This document shows, in pieces, positions 21,311-32,038 of a stretch of 64,000 nucleotides of DNA (the first letter of the stretch is position 1; each line of letters opens with the position of its first letter). Under the pieces are notes generated by a model. It made no database searches, had not been told where the DNA came from, and was given only the letters and a program-made list of their open reading frames with translations. Both the position numbers and the translations under genes were made by a program. The stretch is from Rebecca billardiae RCC1528 (taxonomy: Eukaryota; Haptophyta). The stretch is from positions 4,340,001 to 4,404,000 of the forward strand of contig OZ251223.1 of the NCBI GenBank assembly GCA_965240325.2, read 5' to 3'.

Positions 21311-21411
21311 GGTGCGGGCGCGCTGCCGAACGCGTCCCACTGGCCACCGGACTGCTGCGGCTGCTGCTGCGGGGGCGGGGCAGCTGGGCCGCGCGGGTTG
21401 AAGTCACCGAA

Positions 21412-21444
<33 letters not shown>

Positions 21445-21467
21445 CATACCGCCGAAGAGGTCCCCGC

Positions 21468-21499
<32 letters not shown>

Positions 21500-21776
21500 A
21501 CAGGAGGCGAGGAGGCGGACGGCCGATCCTCGCGGCCCCTGCCACCCGGCAGGTTGATGCGGATCTTGCCGTCGCCCGAGCCGCCGAGGTTGAACTGCGG
21601 CGGGGGCGGCTGCTGCGAGCTCTCCTCGCGCTTGGGCCACGAGTCATCTGCGCGCCGCGCGTGCGCAGGGGCCAATGCGGGTGAGCGCGCGCGCCACGAC
21701 CGCCGAGCGTGCGCGCCACTGCGCCACTGCGCGCGCACCTCCGTTGTCATCGTCCTGGTACCGACGGCCGCCACCG

Positions 21777-21807
<31 letters not shown>

Positions 21808-23057
21808 CGCTGTAGCTGTCATAGCGATCGCGATCGCCGCCGTCCGAGTACCCGCCGCCACCGCCGCCGCCGCCGCCGCCGCCCTGCCGCCGGAAGTCCT
21901 CGGACGAGAAGCCGCCGTACCGGTTGCCGCCAAAGCCGCCCTCGTCCGAGCCGATGCCCGTGAACTTGTTGCGGTTCTTCTTGGCCTTCTCGCGCTCGGC
22001 CTTGATGCGCGAGTCGTCGTTGAGCAGCTCGCACAGCTGCCGAGATTTTTCGCGCACTGTGCGCGCACGAGCCGGGCCGACGCGCGCAGCGCAGGGTGCG
22101 CGCTGATGAGCGCAGCGCAGCGCGCGGCGCGCGGCGCGCGGCGCGCGCTTGGCGGCGCGCGCTCGCACCGTTGATGCCGTGGTCCACGCCCGTGCCGGGC
22201 TCGGTGTACTGAAAGTCGTTGAGCGTGCGGATCTGGTACACGTGGTCGCGCGCGTCGTCGATCACGCGCTCGGAGCCGTTGCGGATGAGGTAGTCGAGGA
22301 GGCTCAGCGCCTGCGCGCAGCCGTGCCGCGCGCGCAGCCACGCCGCCGCTCAGCCGAGGCTGGGGGGGCGGGCGCGGCGCACACGCGAGAGAGAGCGGCG
22401 GCTGGCGGCTCGAGGGGCGCACGGCGCGGGCGCGGCGCACCTTGTACACCTGCCGCCAGTTCTTGCCGGACTCGTTGATGCGCCGCCACACGGCCGCCAT
22501 GATCTCCTGGAATTGCGAGCTGCGGCGCGCGCGCGGGCACCCGACGGCGCGCGGCGGTGGGCGCGGAGAGCGCGAGCCAGCGCCCAAGGCCGCGCGGGCG
22601 CGCGGGCGCTCGGGCAGGGCGGTGTCGGGCCGCGCTGCGCGTACAAGTCGAACGTGGCCTGCGCGATCTCCTGCAGCATCGTGGTGGACGCGCCCCACGG
22701 CTTGTTGCTCGTCGCCTCGCCAATCTTGCGCTCCATCTCGGTGCCGGCGAGCTTGTTCCTGTGGAGCGGGGCGGCGCCGTGGGAGGGCGGGCAGGCGTCA
22801 GCAGGTGGCCATGTGCACGCCGGCAAGCGCCGCAGCCGCCCGCGCGCGTCTGCCAGGCGCCTCGGGGCAGCAACGCACATGGCGGCCGACGCGGTCTTCT
22901 TGATGGAGTCCACATCAAAAGAATCCTGCAGGATTCATGGCGGCCCGGCGAGCGCGGCGGATGCGCGTGAGGGCGAGTGGGCGCAACGCTCTGCGCGCAC
23001 ACGGACCTCGCGCACGCTTCTCGCCACGCGCGCGCGCGCGCGCACGAAGAAGCTCAT
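20124..23057 (-). CDS. Epsin-type ENTH-domain clathrin adaptor, nine exons
   Basis: Exons in transcription order: 23057-23046, 22925-22879, 22758-22645, 22519-22441, 22310-22169, 22056-21739, 21647-20983, 20854-20590, 20485-20124. Joining them gives MSFFDSFDVDSIKKTASAAM, then the ENTH blocks IGEATSNKPWG, EIAQATFDFSQFQEIM, INESGKNWRQVYKALSLLDY, LIRNGSERVIDDARDHV and INVREKSRQLCELLNDDSRI. The ENTH domain binds phosphoinositides and bends membrane. The tail is low complexity: Gly/Asp/Tyr runs, two poly-Gln tracts, DPFG and FGDF motifs of the adaptor/EH-binding kind, and finally about 25 GGMGG/QMGG units. The resemblance is closest to the EpsinR/CLINT group, which works at trans-Golgi and endosomes. 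The first exon is only 12 coding bases. Confidence 0.9.
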
Positions 23058-23515
23058 CGCGGACGCGTCCCTGCGCAGGCGATCGCTGGCAGCCCCTAAC
23101 TCGGCGCGAGAGGCGACACCGGTCCGGGTGGGCCCGGACGCACGGCCGGAGGAACGAGTGCTGCGCCGATTCGCCTGGTGAACCGAGTGGACGTCAGCTC
23201 TCATCGCTCTCAACTGCTCGAGTAAAAGCGGGTAAGCACGCGCACAGGTGCCGAGGTGCGACGTTTCGCGCTACCAATACCTTGAATACCATAGCTTACT
23301 GTATCATGCAATTCCCGGCGTCATTCAAGCTCTCCTATCAGGCGGGTAGGCTGTCGCCCTTGCCATCGCACGCGGCACCCGTGCGGTCCCGATCGGGCGA
23401 TCGGGGCCGAAAGTCGTTCACAGGCCGACGACGGCCCCGGGCTCGTCGTGTCAAAAAGTGGTCGGACGAGGCTGGCTCACGAACCGCCGCCCCACGCGGC
23501 ACGACCTCGCTCGGG
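23058..23515. promoter_or_regulatory. 458-bp divergent promoter (epsin / PEBP)
   Basis: It lies between the epsin ATG at 23057 and the PEBP ATG at 23516. The middle (23260-23330) is less GC-rich. No specific element is recognised. Confidence 0.4.
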
Positions 23516-24519
23516 ATGGCTCGAGCCGCGTTGCTTGCGTGTGCGCTCGCCGTGCTTCGAGTGGACGCACGACTTGCCATCGGCGACGCGCTCACCCGCC
23601 CGCTCCGTGGTCGCGCGCTCGCAGATGAGTCGTACAGGTGCCCGAGCCGGCAGTCGCCTCGCATGCGCGGATTCACAGTGCTGGGGAAGAGCTTGCGCTG
23701 CGGCATGCGGGTGGCGTGGCGCGACGTGCCCAACCTCAACCGCATGGGGCGCTCGTTCGGCTGGCACGACGCGGTGCCGCACGAGACGTACACCATCATG
23801 CTGCTCGACGTCGACGCGACCGACATCAGCCCGGTGCGGCACTACGTGGTGACCAACGTGCGCGGGCAGACGCTCGCCTCGGGCTACGGCTTCGACACCG
23901 GGGACGTGTTGCAGCCGCTCTGCCCGATCAACCCGCCGCCTGGCGACCCTGCGCACCGCTATGTCTTCGTCGTGTACACGCAGCGCAAGAGGCTCGACGC
24001 CGCGCCGCTGGACTCGTCCTCGCTCGAGGCCGTCTCAAACGTGCGACCTCCCCTGCTGCCCTCCTCCCCTGCTGCCCAGCTTCCCGGCTGCCCAGCTCGA
24101 GCGCGTGCGCGCTCGCGCAGTCCATACGGTGGGCGTGCGTGCTGATGCCGCGCGTGTGCGCGCCCGCCCCGCGCGCCCCCTGCTCGGCGCAGTGGGACTT
24201 CCAGCAGTGGGCCTCGGCAAAAGGCCTCCCCTCCCGGCCGATCGTGTGGACCGAGTTCACCGTGCAGAGCGAAGAGAAGTCGCCGCCCGAGGAGAGCTCG
24301 GAAGGGCCTGGCGACGACGAGCCTAAGCAGCGCGGCGGAAGGCGACGCGCGCGCGAGCCCGACGAACTGCGTCGAGAGGGCGCTGCAGCCGACGCGTCCG
24401 CGAATCAGCCGGCGCGCTCTCTGACAGTGGCAGCAGGCGCGCTGGCAGTGCTGGTAGCAGCCGTGGCGTGGGGACGCTCTCCGCGCCTGTCTCACCTCAC
24501 GCAGCCGACTATGGTGTAA
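23516..24519 (+). CDS. Phosphatidylethanolamine-binding protein (PEBP/RKIP family), membrane-anchored, two exons
   Basis: Exons 23516-24040 and 24193-24519 give 283 residues. An alternative donor at 24032 would remove three codons. The N-terminus MARAALLACALAVLRVDARL is a signal peptide. PEBP signature blocks are visible: PRMRGFTVLGKSLRCG near the start of the fold, YTIMLLDVDATDISPVRHYV (the ligand-pocket DxD and His) and HRYVFVVYTQ. Exon 2 supplies the closing helix (WDFQQWASAKGLPSRPI). After the domain comes an acidic/basic linker, one transmembrane helix (LTVAAGALAVLVAAVAW) and a short tail. PEBPs bind anionic lipids and small ligands and often inhibit kinases or proteases. A secreted, tail-anchored form suggests an endomembrane or surface role. 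Confidence 0.85.
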
Positions 24520-25573
24520 TCCTGGGTCTGTGGGGCGCTGCTGGCATGTGGAGGCAATGCATGCATGATGTGCGTGCGGGGCCCGGGCCTGCCGGCCTGC
24601 CGCCGCTCCCGCCTCCCGGACCAGCCGGACCTGGCCTCTGGCTGGCTGACGTCCGCGTTCCGCCTTCCGGCGTTCCCGGCGGGCGCGTTGCAGAATGCCG
24701 ATATATATACATATATATATGTATATATATATATATATATGATCGGCTACGCCGATCTTCGGGTAGTGAACAACGAGGTTGAGGGCGCACGGCCCTAGCA
24801 GCCGGCTTGTGAGTTGTGACGACACGGACACGGTCCGGGACGGTCGGACGGTGCATGCGCCGTGCAGCCGAGTCACACTGGCGAGTCAGCCGACTGCCAA
24901 GTGCTCGGCTCAGTGTGAACGGCGACGCAGCTGAGGCAGAGCGGCGCGCAATAAGATCCGACAGCCGGGCGGCGGCGCCGGGGGTGCACGCGAGCTCGCA
25001 CGCGCGTTGTGTGCGCAGCCGCGCTGCGCGCAGAGCAGCCACAGCGCCGCGCCCGACCACTTCGCGAGAAGCCGCTGCGCCGCGCGCGGCGGCAGCAGCG
25101 GCGCCTCCGCAGCGCGCCACGCCGCCGCCGCCGGCGCGCCTCGCCGCGGCCGCGGCGCGCGAGCGGCCTGCGGCTTGCGGCGGCGGCGGGCAGCGGCGGC
25201 TCGGCGAGCGCGCACAGCGCTCCCTCGAGCGAGTCCATAGCCGCGCGAGCGCGCCCGCACGGCCGAGCGCCGCCGCGTACGTCGGGTCACGCGCCGCGCG
25301 CCATCGCCCACGGCGGCCCGGCGGACGCCGTCACTCACGCCGGGCGCCGCCGTCCGCCACGAGGGCGCGGTGCGGTGGCGCACGCGGCGGGCTCGGCGGG
25401 GTCGACCGCGCAGTGCGCAATCACCTCGAGCAGCAGCTGCGCCACCTCGTACGCGCGCAGCGTCGGCGCGTCGGCGTGCGGCGCGTGGTGTGGCGCGGCA
25501 CGTGACGCCTCGCACGGGGGTCCGATTTTAAAAGTGACGGTTCACGACTCGCAACTCGCGCTTATTATTATGA
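24520..25573. other. Intergenic with a TA tract and one exon-like stretch
   Basis: A broken TA/TATG tract lies at 24700-24740. On the minus strand, around 25360-25490, one frame reads like an exon (LRAYEVAQLLLEVIAHCAVD) and ends in a possible GTGAGT donor, but I could not find a start or a continuing exon. The retrotransposon inserted just beyond its 5' side, so this could be the stub of a disrupted gene. Confidence 0.3.
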
Positions 25574-25578
25574 TTTCA
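25574..25578. repeat. Target-site duplication TTTCA, left
   Basis: TTTCA immediately precedes the left LTR and is repeated immediately after the right LTR at 30384-30388. Confidence 0.85.
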
Positions 25579-26423
25579 TATTGGGATTACCGCAAGCTCC
25601 GAGCGTCTCGAGCCCTGCTAAAAGCTCACCGCGCACGACAGGACGGACGCCACCGCGAGGATCACATGCCTCGCGATCTCATCAGCTCTCAAGCCTCTGA
25701 ACCTGGCCCTTATTTCCGGCGCTCTTGCGCCGGGCCAAAACAGCGATCGAGCTCCGATCGCTCCTGGGCTCGGGGCGGTAGTATCATCGCCGTGCCGACT
25801 TACCCAGATTTTGCCGCGATCAGCCAATCGGCGATCGCACCGTCCGTCCTGTTGCCGCTCAACTTTGTACCACTGCTTCTCGTCCATGTCCGGTGCTGCT
25901 CACCTGCTTTCCTTGGACAAATCCAGTGTACCAGCATGACGCCCGCGCTGCTCCGCGCTGCTCCGCGCTGCTCCGCGCTGCTCCGCGCTGCTCCGCGCTG
26001 CTCCGCGCTGCTCCGCGCTGCTCCGCGCTGCTCCGCGCTGCTCCGCGCGCTCCGCGCTGCTCCGCGCGCCCCGCGCTGCTCCGCGCTCCCGCGCCGCTGC
26101 GCCCGCGCTGCTCCGCGCCCGCGCCGCTGCGCCCGCGCTGCTCCGCGCTCGCGCGTCTGCTGCCGCGCGCGTCCTGGACGCGCGCGCTGCCAGCCACTGC
26201 TCCGCAGCAGCTGCTGCCGCCGGCCCGCCTGATGCGGCGCCAGCCCTGACACCCCAGCGGCAACGCCATCTGCTGAGATGCGTGCCCCAGACTGTGCCAG
26301 TTCATCCGCACTGCTGCTCTGCAGCAGCTGCGCCGCCGGTCTGCCTGCTGCAGCACCGGCCCTGACTCACCGCCGGCGACGCCATCTGCTGAGATGCGCG
26401 CCCCTGGCCTCGTCAGCTCAACA
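25579..26423 (-). repeat. 3' LTR (element sense)
   Basis: 845 bp, identical to 29539-30383. It contains about eleven copies of a 10-bp unit (GCTGCTCCGC) at 25945-26058, followed by related GC-rich triplet runs. Confidence 0.92.
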
Positions 26424-26932
26424 CCCCCCCTCGACAGCCATAGCCGCGAGCGAGTAGCGCCGCTCATCGCGCGCGCGTCGGGTGTCGCACACCATGATGG
26501 CGTCGACGTGCCACTCAAACGTAGCAGCGTCGTCCGTCGCCTTCGTCATGATGTCGGCGTGGTACATTGACCTCACGCCACGTACTCCGCCTCCGTCGAG
26601 CTCAGCTGGGCCATAACCTGCAGCCCGCTGCTGTGCCACGACACCGGCAATCCATTGTAGAAGACAATGATGCAGCCACCCGTCGACCTCCACCCGGATT
26701 CCCCTGGGTTGTTAGACCAAACAGAGTCACCCAAAGTGAGCAAGTCGTCGAGCTCGTCAATCTCCGCGCGCTGGACCAACGCCTTGTCCGCGTCGGTCAG
26801 CCTCGCGCGCGCCGCTGCCTCTGGCAGCCGTATCCGCGTGCTCGCGTTCGTGCCGAATCGCTCGAGCCCGCCATCGATCGCCTCTGCGACCCGCGGCAAC
26901 CCGCCCGCATCTGCGCGGCGGTCCCGCGCCAA
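26424..26932 (-). pseudogene. Copia pol C-terminus: RNase H remnant
   Basis: The frame 26573-26932 reads through a Copia RNase H core (DSVWSNNPGESGWRSTGGCI, PVSWHSSGLQ, SSTEAEYVA) and then stops. A second frame (26418-26693) supplies the usual end of pol (HADIMTKATDDAATFEWHVD). About 50-60 residues normally lie between STEAEY and ADI(F)TK, and they are missing, so the gene is broken by a deletion and frame change. Confidence 0.8.
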
Positions 26933-28033
26933 AGTTGCGCCGGTGGTATCTCATACCACCAGTGCGACTGCGCCCATGGCGCGCCCGCACCGCCCCGATC
27001 GCCGGCCTGCGGCATCGGCGGCTGTGCGCCCGTGCGCCCGCGCTGCTGCGCCCGCGCTGACCCGCGCCCGCGCTGCTGCGCCCGCGCACCTGTGCTACGC
27101 GGCGACCCGCCAGCATCTGCTGCGGCCCCGCGCCGGGATTCCGTCGGCGGGATCCGACCCTGCCGACCCAGGCTGTGTCGCTGACGCGCCTGCTCCGCCA
27201 CGCCCGCCCTGCGGCGTCGGCGTCGACGGCTGTGCGCACGCGCTGCTGCGCCCGCGCGCTGTTCCGCGCCTGCGCTGCCGCGCCCGTGCGCTGTTCCGCA
27301 CCTGCGCTGCCGCGCCTGCGCGCTCCGCGCCCGCGCTGCTGCGCTCGCGCGCTGTTCCGCGCCCGCGCTGCTGCGCCCGCGCGCTGTTCCGCGCCCGCGC
27401 TGCCGCGCCCGCGCGCTGTTCCGCGTCCGCGCTGCCGCGCTCGCGCGCCGACGCCGACGCATCTGCGTCGCCGTCGTTCCTGACGTCGAACTCCGTCGCG
27501 TCGTCGTCACCGGCGTCGGCCGGCGGCTCGCCGCCGTCGCCGTCATCGTCCTGCGCCGCGCGGCGGCCCGCCAGCATCTGCTGCGGCCCCGCGCCGTGAT
27601 TCCGCCGGCGGTATCTGACCCTGCCGACCCGGCTGCGTCATCGACGCGCCTGTCCCGCCACGCCCGCCCTGCGGCGTCGGCGTCGACGGCTGTGCGCCCG
27701 CGCTGCTGCACCCGCGCTGTCCCGCGTCCACGCTGCTGCGCCCGCGCCCCGACGTTGACGCATCTGCGTCGTCGTCGTACCCGACGTCGAACTCTGTCGC
27801 GTCGTCATTCCCGGCGTCGGCTGGCTGCTCGCCGCCGTCGCCGTCATCCGCGCCCGCGCTGCTGCACCCGCGCTGTCCCGCGTCCACGCTGCTGCGCCCG
27901 CGCCCCGACGTTGACGCATCTGCGTCGTCGTCGTACCCGACGTCGAACTCTGTCGCGTCGTCATTCCCGGCGTCGGCTGGCTGCTCGCCGCCGTCGCCGT
28001 CCTCGTCCTCACCGTCGGCGTCACCGCCGACCG
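26933..28033 (-). repeat. Nested tandem repeats inside the retrotransposon
   Basis: A 156-bp unit is repeated at about 27695-27850 and 27851-28006; read on the minus strand it encodes EQPADAGNDDATEFDVGYDD and Arg/Ala-rich spacer. A larger unit starting CAGCATCTGCTGCGGCCCCG occurs at about 27111 and 27572 (period near 460 bp). Alanine/arginine-coding GC triplet runs fill the rest. This occupies the place where reverse transcriptase and integrase would be expected. Confidence 0.75.
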
Positions 28034-29538
28034 GACGATGTCCGCCGCTTACCGCGGCGCCGTCACCATCACCCACGTACGCGCCACCGTCAGGTGCGCC
28101 CAGCGACGAGTGCCCCCCCTCGACCAGGTCGGTCTCGTCGATGCGTACGTCACGCAAGTGAAGAGACGTCCGTCGTCTACACGACATACGTACCAGAGTA
28201 CGTTGAAGCCACGGAGCTGCTCCGCGCGCGGCGCGCGCTGATCGCCGCCGCCGCTGCCTCCTCCGCCCTCGCAGCCAGTCGGTATCTCTCCGCCGTCTTG
28301 GCCGCCGCCACGATCCCCGCCGTCGCCACCGCCGCCTGAGCCAGGCGATGAGCTTCGTGCGTGGACGTGTGGGTGCCGCCGCCACCACCGGGCGTACGAC
28401 CACCTGGTTCGGTGCGCCCAGCGCCGCCGAGCCACTGCCGCGCGCTGCTGCGCGCACACACGCCGCACCGGCGTCCTGCGCCGTGCGTGTGCTTCCACCG
28501 ACGCCTCAGCGTCGGGTCCCCACCTGCCGCCGAATGATCTCGGCCCGCAGCATGGAATCGAGCTGAACCTCCCGGCGTAGGCCGAGTGCCATGCACTGCC
28601 CCGCCGTCACCCCGCACTCGCGCCTTGCGCGCGCGCGGATACCGCGACTCAAAGATCGCGCCAGCGCCGCCGTCTCGGCGGCACTGCCAGCTGCGCCTCG
28701 CGTCAGCTGCAGACGTAGTCTCGGCGCCGCTGCGCCGCCCCGTCATGATCCCGCGCTCGCGCCTCGCGCGCGCGCGATTCCCGCGACTCAACAGTCGCGC
28801 CAGCGCCGCCATCTCGGTGCGGCACTGCCAGCTGCGCCTCGCGTCAGCTGCCGGCGTAGGACCAGTGCCAAGCACTGCCCGCCGCCGTAACAGCGCTCGT
28901 GTCGCCAGATTCCACCCGGACGATTCCGATAGATCCGGGTGTGCCAACCGCCGGACCTGTATCCAGTCCGGTCGTGCCAGCCGTGCCAGCCGGACCGCAA
29001 AACCCAGTCCAGCTGCCAGCCGCCATCCGGTGCCCTAGACCACCGGACAGGTTGATGAGCCAGCCCCTCCGAGTAGATCGCCGAGCCCGCCGTCGCCGCC
29101 GTCAGCTGCCGTGCAGCCACCCGGCGCTCGGGGTGCGTGCTCGCGCCGATCGTGCCAGTAGCGCTGCTCAGTCATCCGCCGCTGCACGCAGTAGTTCTCC
29201 TGCACCAGCTGCATCCGCTCAGATCCAATCGTGAGCTTCCGGGAGGCTGTCGTGTCGGGCTCATCACCGACAGGTACTGTTCCTCCCAATCGACGCGAAG
29301 TTCCGCGTCCGGGCCATGCGCGGAGATGATGCCGATGATCCCTGGCATCGTAGCGCCATGCCCCATCGAGAGCGTCGCCAGTTTGCCCGCGCTCTCGGCC
29401 AGGAACCTCTGCTGCATTCCATGCGACGCCAGAGTTCCTCGTTCCGCCCATCCTGCAACCGCGGCCGCTCGTGCCCATCAGCCCAATCGATGAGAAAGGA
29501 CAGTGCGGACAACTCCCTCCCTGGGGTTGCTGCGCGCA
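28034..29538 (-). pseudogene. Probable gag-region remnant of the Copia element
   Basis: This is the part just inside the 5' LTR, where gag should begin. Minus-strand frames (29264-29596, 29172-29417, 29035-29478, 28177-28947) overlap and pass the signal from one to another, for example SALSFLIDWADGHERPRLQD and ECMQQRFLAESAGKLATLSM-like text in shifted frames. No CCHC zinc knuckle is intact. Position, not similarity, is the main reason for the call. Confidence 0.4.
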
Positions 29539-30383
29539 TATTGGGATTACCGCAAGCTCCGAGCGTCTCGAGCCCTGCTAAAAGCTCACCGCGCACGACA
29601 GGACGGACGCCACCGCGAGGATCACATGCCTCGCGATCTCATCAGCTCTCAAGCCTCTGAACCTGGCCCTTATTTCCGGCGCTCTTGCGCCGGGCCAAAA
29701 CAGCGATCGAGCTCCGATCGCTCCTGGGCTCGGGGCGGTAGTATCATCGCCGTGCCGACTTACCCAGATTTTGCCGCGATCAGCCAATCGGCGATCGCAC
29801 CGTCCGTCCTGTTGCCGCTCAACTTTGTACCACTGCTTCTCGTCCATGTCCGGTGCTGCTCACCTGCTTTCCTTGGACAAATCCAGTGTACCAGCATGAC
29901 GCCCGCGCTGCTCCGCGCTGCTCCGCGCTGCTCCGCGCTGCTCCGCGCTGCTCCGCGCTGCTCCGCGCTGCTCCGCGCTGCTCCGCGCTGCTCCGCGCTG
30001 CTCCGCGCGCTCCGCGCTGCTCCGCGCGCCCCGCGCTGCTCCGCGCTCCCGCGCCGCTGCGCCCGCGCTGCTCCGCGCCCGCGCCGCTGCGCCCGCGCTG
30101 CTCCGCGCTCGCGCGTCTGCTGCCGCGCGCGTCCTGGACGCGCGCGCTGCCAGCCACTGCTCCGCAGCAGCTGCTGCCGCCGGCCCGCCTGATGCGGCGC
30201 CAGCCCTGACACCCCAGCGGCAACGCCATCTGCTGAGATGCGTGCCCCAGACTGTGCCAGTTCATCCGCACTGCTGCTCTGCAGCAGCTGCGCCGCCGGT
30301 CTGCCTGCTGCAGCACCGGCCCTGACTCACCGCCGGCGACGCCATCTGCTGAGATGCGCGCCCCTGGCCTCGTCAGCTCAACA
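29539..30383 (-). repeat. 5' LTR (element sense)
   Basis: 845 bp, identical to 25579-26423, ending in CTCAACA on the plus strand and followed by the TTTCA duplication. Confidence 0.92.
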
Positions 30384-30388
30384 TTTCA
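30384..30388. repeat. Target-site duplication TTTCA, right
   Basis: It matches the pentamer at 25574-25578. Confidence 0.85.
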
Positions 30389-31060
30389 GGCTGCTCACAA
30401 TAATCACATCACGCGGGTGATCACTAATCACCTTTACAATTTACAGGTGATTAACAAGCCAGTTGGAGACCACGCTGATTGGCTTTGTGAATCGGATCTC
30501 GATATCAAGAAGCCAGGCTTCTTGATTCTGTTCACCGATGAATTGTCCTATGACTACTCATGCTGAATATGGGCATGAGAATCTTGGGTTAAAACCGCAA
30601 AATTTGGGTTTCCCCTTTCAAGCTGTCCAGGACGTGACATACTCGTTTTCAGAGAGCTGTTAATCCTCGCAGATAGAGGTACGTCGAATGCCACCCACAT
30701 TAGGCCAAGAAGGCCAGGGCGCGCGGGAACGTCGATTCAAGCTACCCGCGCAATACCACTATCGCGTCGCTTTGATGAATCTGAGGAGTGAACAGCTATC
30801 CAGAGAATTAGTTCGATATCTCACCTTTAATTTTTATGGTCAGTTCAACACACGAATCTTGACTGCTATCAGAATGGTAGCTAGATGACTTCGTCCTATT
30901 TGACTCCGATTTCTTCTATTACTTACTATCCAAGGATTAAGGAGCAGTACAAACGCAATCATGAGCAGCGAAATGGACTCAAATGCTGCGGTTTCACACC
31001 TAAATCCACCTACGACAAAAATCCCCCAAATCCTGCGCGCATCCTCTTTTGATTTTGCGG
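30389..31060. other. AT-richer island of unknown origin
   Basis: About 670 bp with clearly lower GC than the rest. It holds short frames such as 30688-30888 (MPPTLGQEGQGARERRFKLP onward, 66 codons), with codons ending in A/T unlike neighbouring genes. Hairpins occur (TAATCACCT / AGGTGATTA near 30430; AAGAAGCC/GGCTTCTT near 30510). No homologue is recognised. It could be an organelle or virus-derived insertion, or simply old intergenic DNA. Confidence 0.45.
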
Positions 31061-32038
31061 AGCACGTGCGCCGCCCCCCCCCGGCTTTCGCTCACGCTCA
31101 GACCTTTCGGGGGGGCCGTGCGCCATGATGATGATGATGATGATGATGACGACGATGGATATCGTCGTCGCTCACTGACACTCGCTGAGTGAGCCCGTTG
31201 AAGATTGAGTCTCTACCGTAGTGAGGTGCCAGTCGCTGTGTTACCACTGTCCGGCGGTCGCTCGGACTCGCAATCGCATCCGGGCGGCCGGCCCAGCCCG
31301 GCCCGTATTGACCTTATTCGGCGGCGCCGTCGCGTCCGCACCGCGCCGTCCCGGGCGTCGTCCGCGCCGGCGGGGCGCGCCGTCCCGGGCCGAAGGCCGA
31401 TGGCGCCTCCGTCAGGGCGTCCGGGCAGGGCGGCAGGCTGTGAGTCCGAGGGCGGCAGTCAGGCGGCTGTGAGTGTGAAGTGTGAACCGGAATTGCAGCA
31501 CGACTGTAGTGAGCAGCGCTGCCTGTTGCGGATGTCGTTAATTAATCATCTCGGACTACCGAGTACTCGGACGTAGCCTACTGCTATACTAGACACTCAC
31601 GTAGTTCAATGCTCTTACTCATTCTATGATTTATAAACGACACAGGTAGGACGACGCGGGTCTTCTGATTCGTCGGCGGCAGTGCCCGATCGTCGACACT
31701 GCTAACTGCTTATTATTATATATATTATAAATAAGTTATTATTATAATAAAGTTCCGTATATTGTTCGTAGGCGCGAGTCAGCGACAGCATCCGAAGCGG
31801 CTGCGTCGTCGTCCGTCTCAACGACGACAATATACAACGTCGTGATGAACTCGCGCCAGAACGGACGATGCCAATAACGGTCTGTGAAGTCAGAAGTGTG
31901 TTAATTAACGGCGGACACGGTCACGATACGGACTCCGTCACGGTCACTCACGGTGGCCGAGTCCGGGATGACGACGAGGCGCCCGCGCCATCACCGGGGA
32001 TGGGGCCCGGGAGTCTGTTCGCTCATCGCCTGGCACGG
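31061..32038. other. Intergenic with simple repeats
   Basis: A C-run/G-run inverted pair flanks 31063-31122. A GAT run lies at 31122-31152 and a TA-rich patch at 31715-31760. R-family copy A is listed separately. No gene is seen. Confidence 0.45.
31619..31700. repeat. Dispersed repeat family R, copy A
   Basis: TCATTCTATGATTTATAA followed by ACGACACAGGTAGGACGACG, a CTGATTCG stretch and CGGCGGCAGTGCCCGATCGTCGACAC. It shares this order with copies at 39375, 49919 and 50398 and, for its second half, 51086. Confidence 0.8.

Larger units (their letters stand above)
25579..30383 (-). mobile_element. Ty1/Copia-type LTR retrotransposon, 4.8 kb, recently inserted and internally degenerate
   Basis: Two 845-bp direct repeats bound a 3.1-kb interior, with a 5-bp target duplication outside. 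The LTRs are identical at every line compared, so the insertion is recent. In element sense (minus strand) the LTR starts TGTTGAGC and ends AATCCCAATA. A purine run GAGGGGGGG sits directly before the 3' LTR, as expected for the polypurine tract. Just inside it lie a Copia-type RNase H tail (SWHSSGL, LSSTEAEYVA) and an ADIMTK segment. No complete reverse transcriptase or integrase is found. Much of the interior is tandemly repeated Asp- and Arg/Ala-coding sequence, so this copy is probably non-autonomous. Confidence 0.92.

Noticed and set aside
27640-28010. CRISPR-like array of regular repeats
   Set aside because: The units are contiguous 156-bp tandem copies without unique spacers, inside a eukaryotic retrotransposon.
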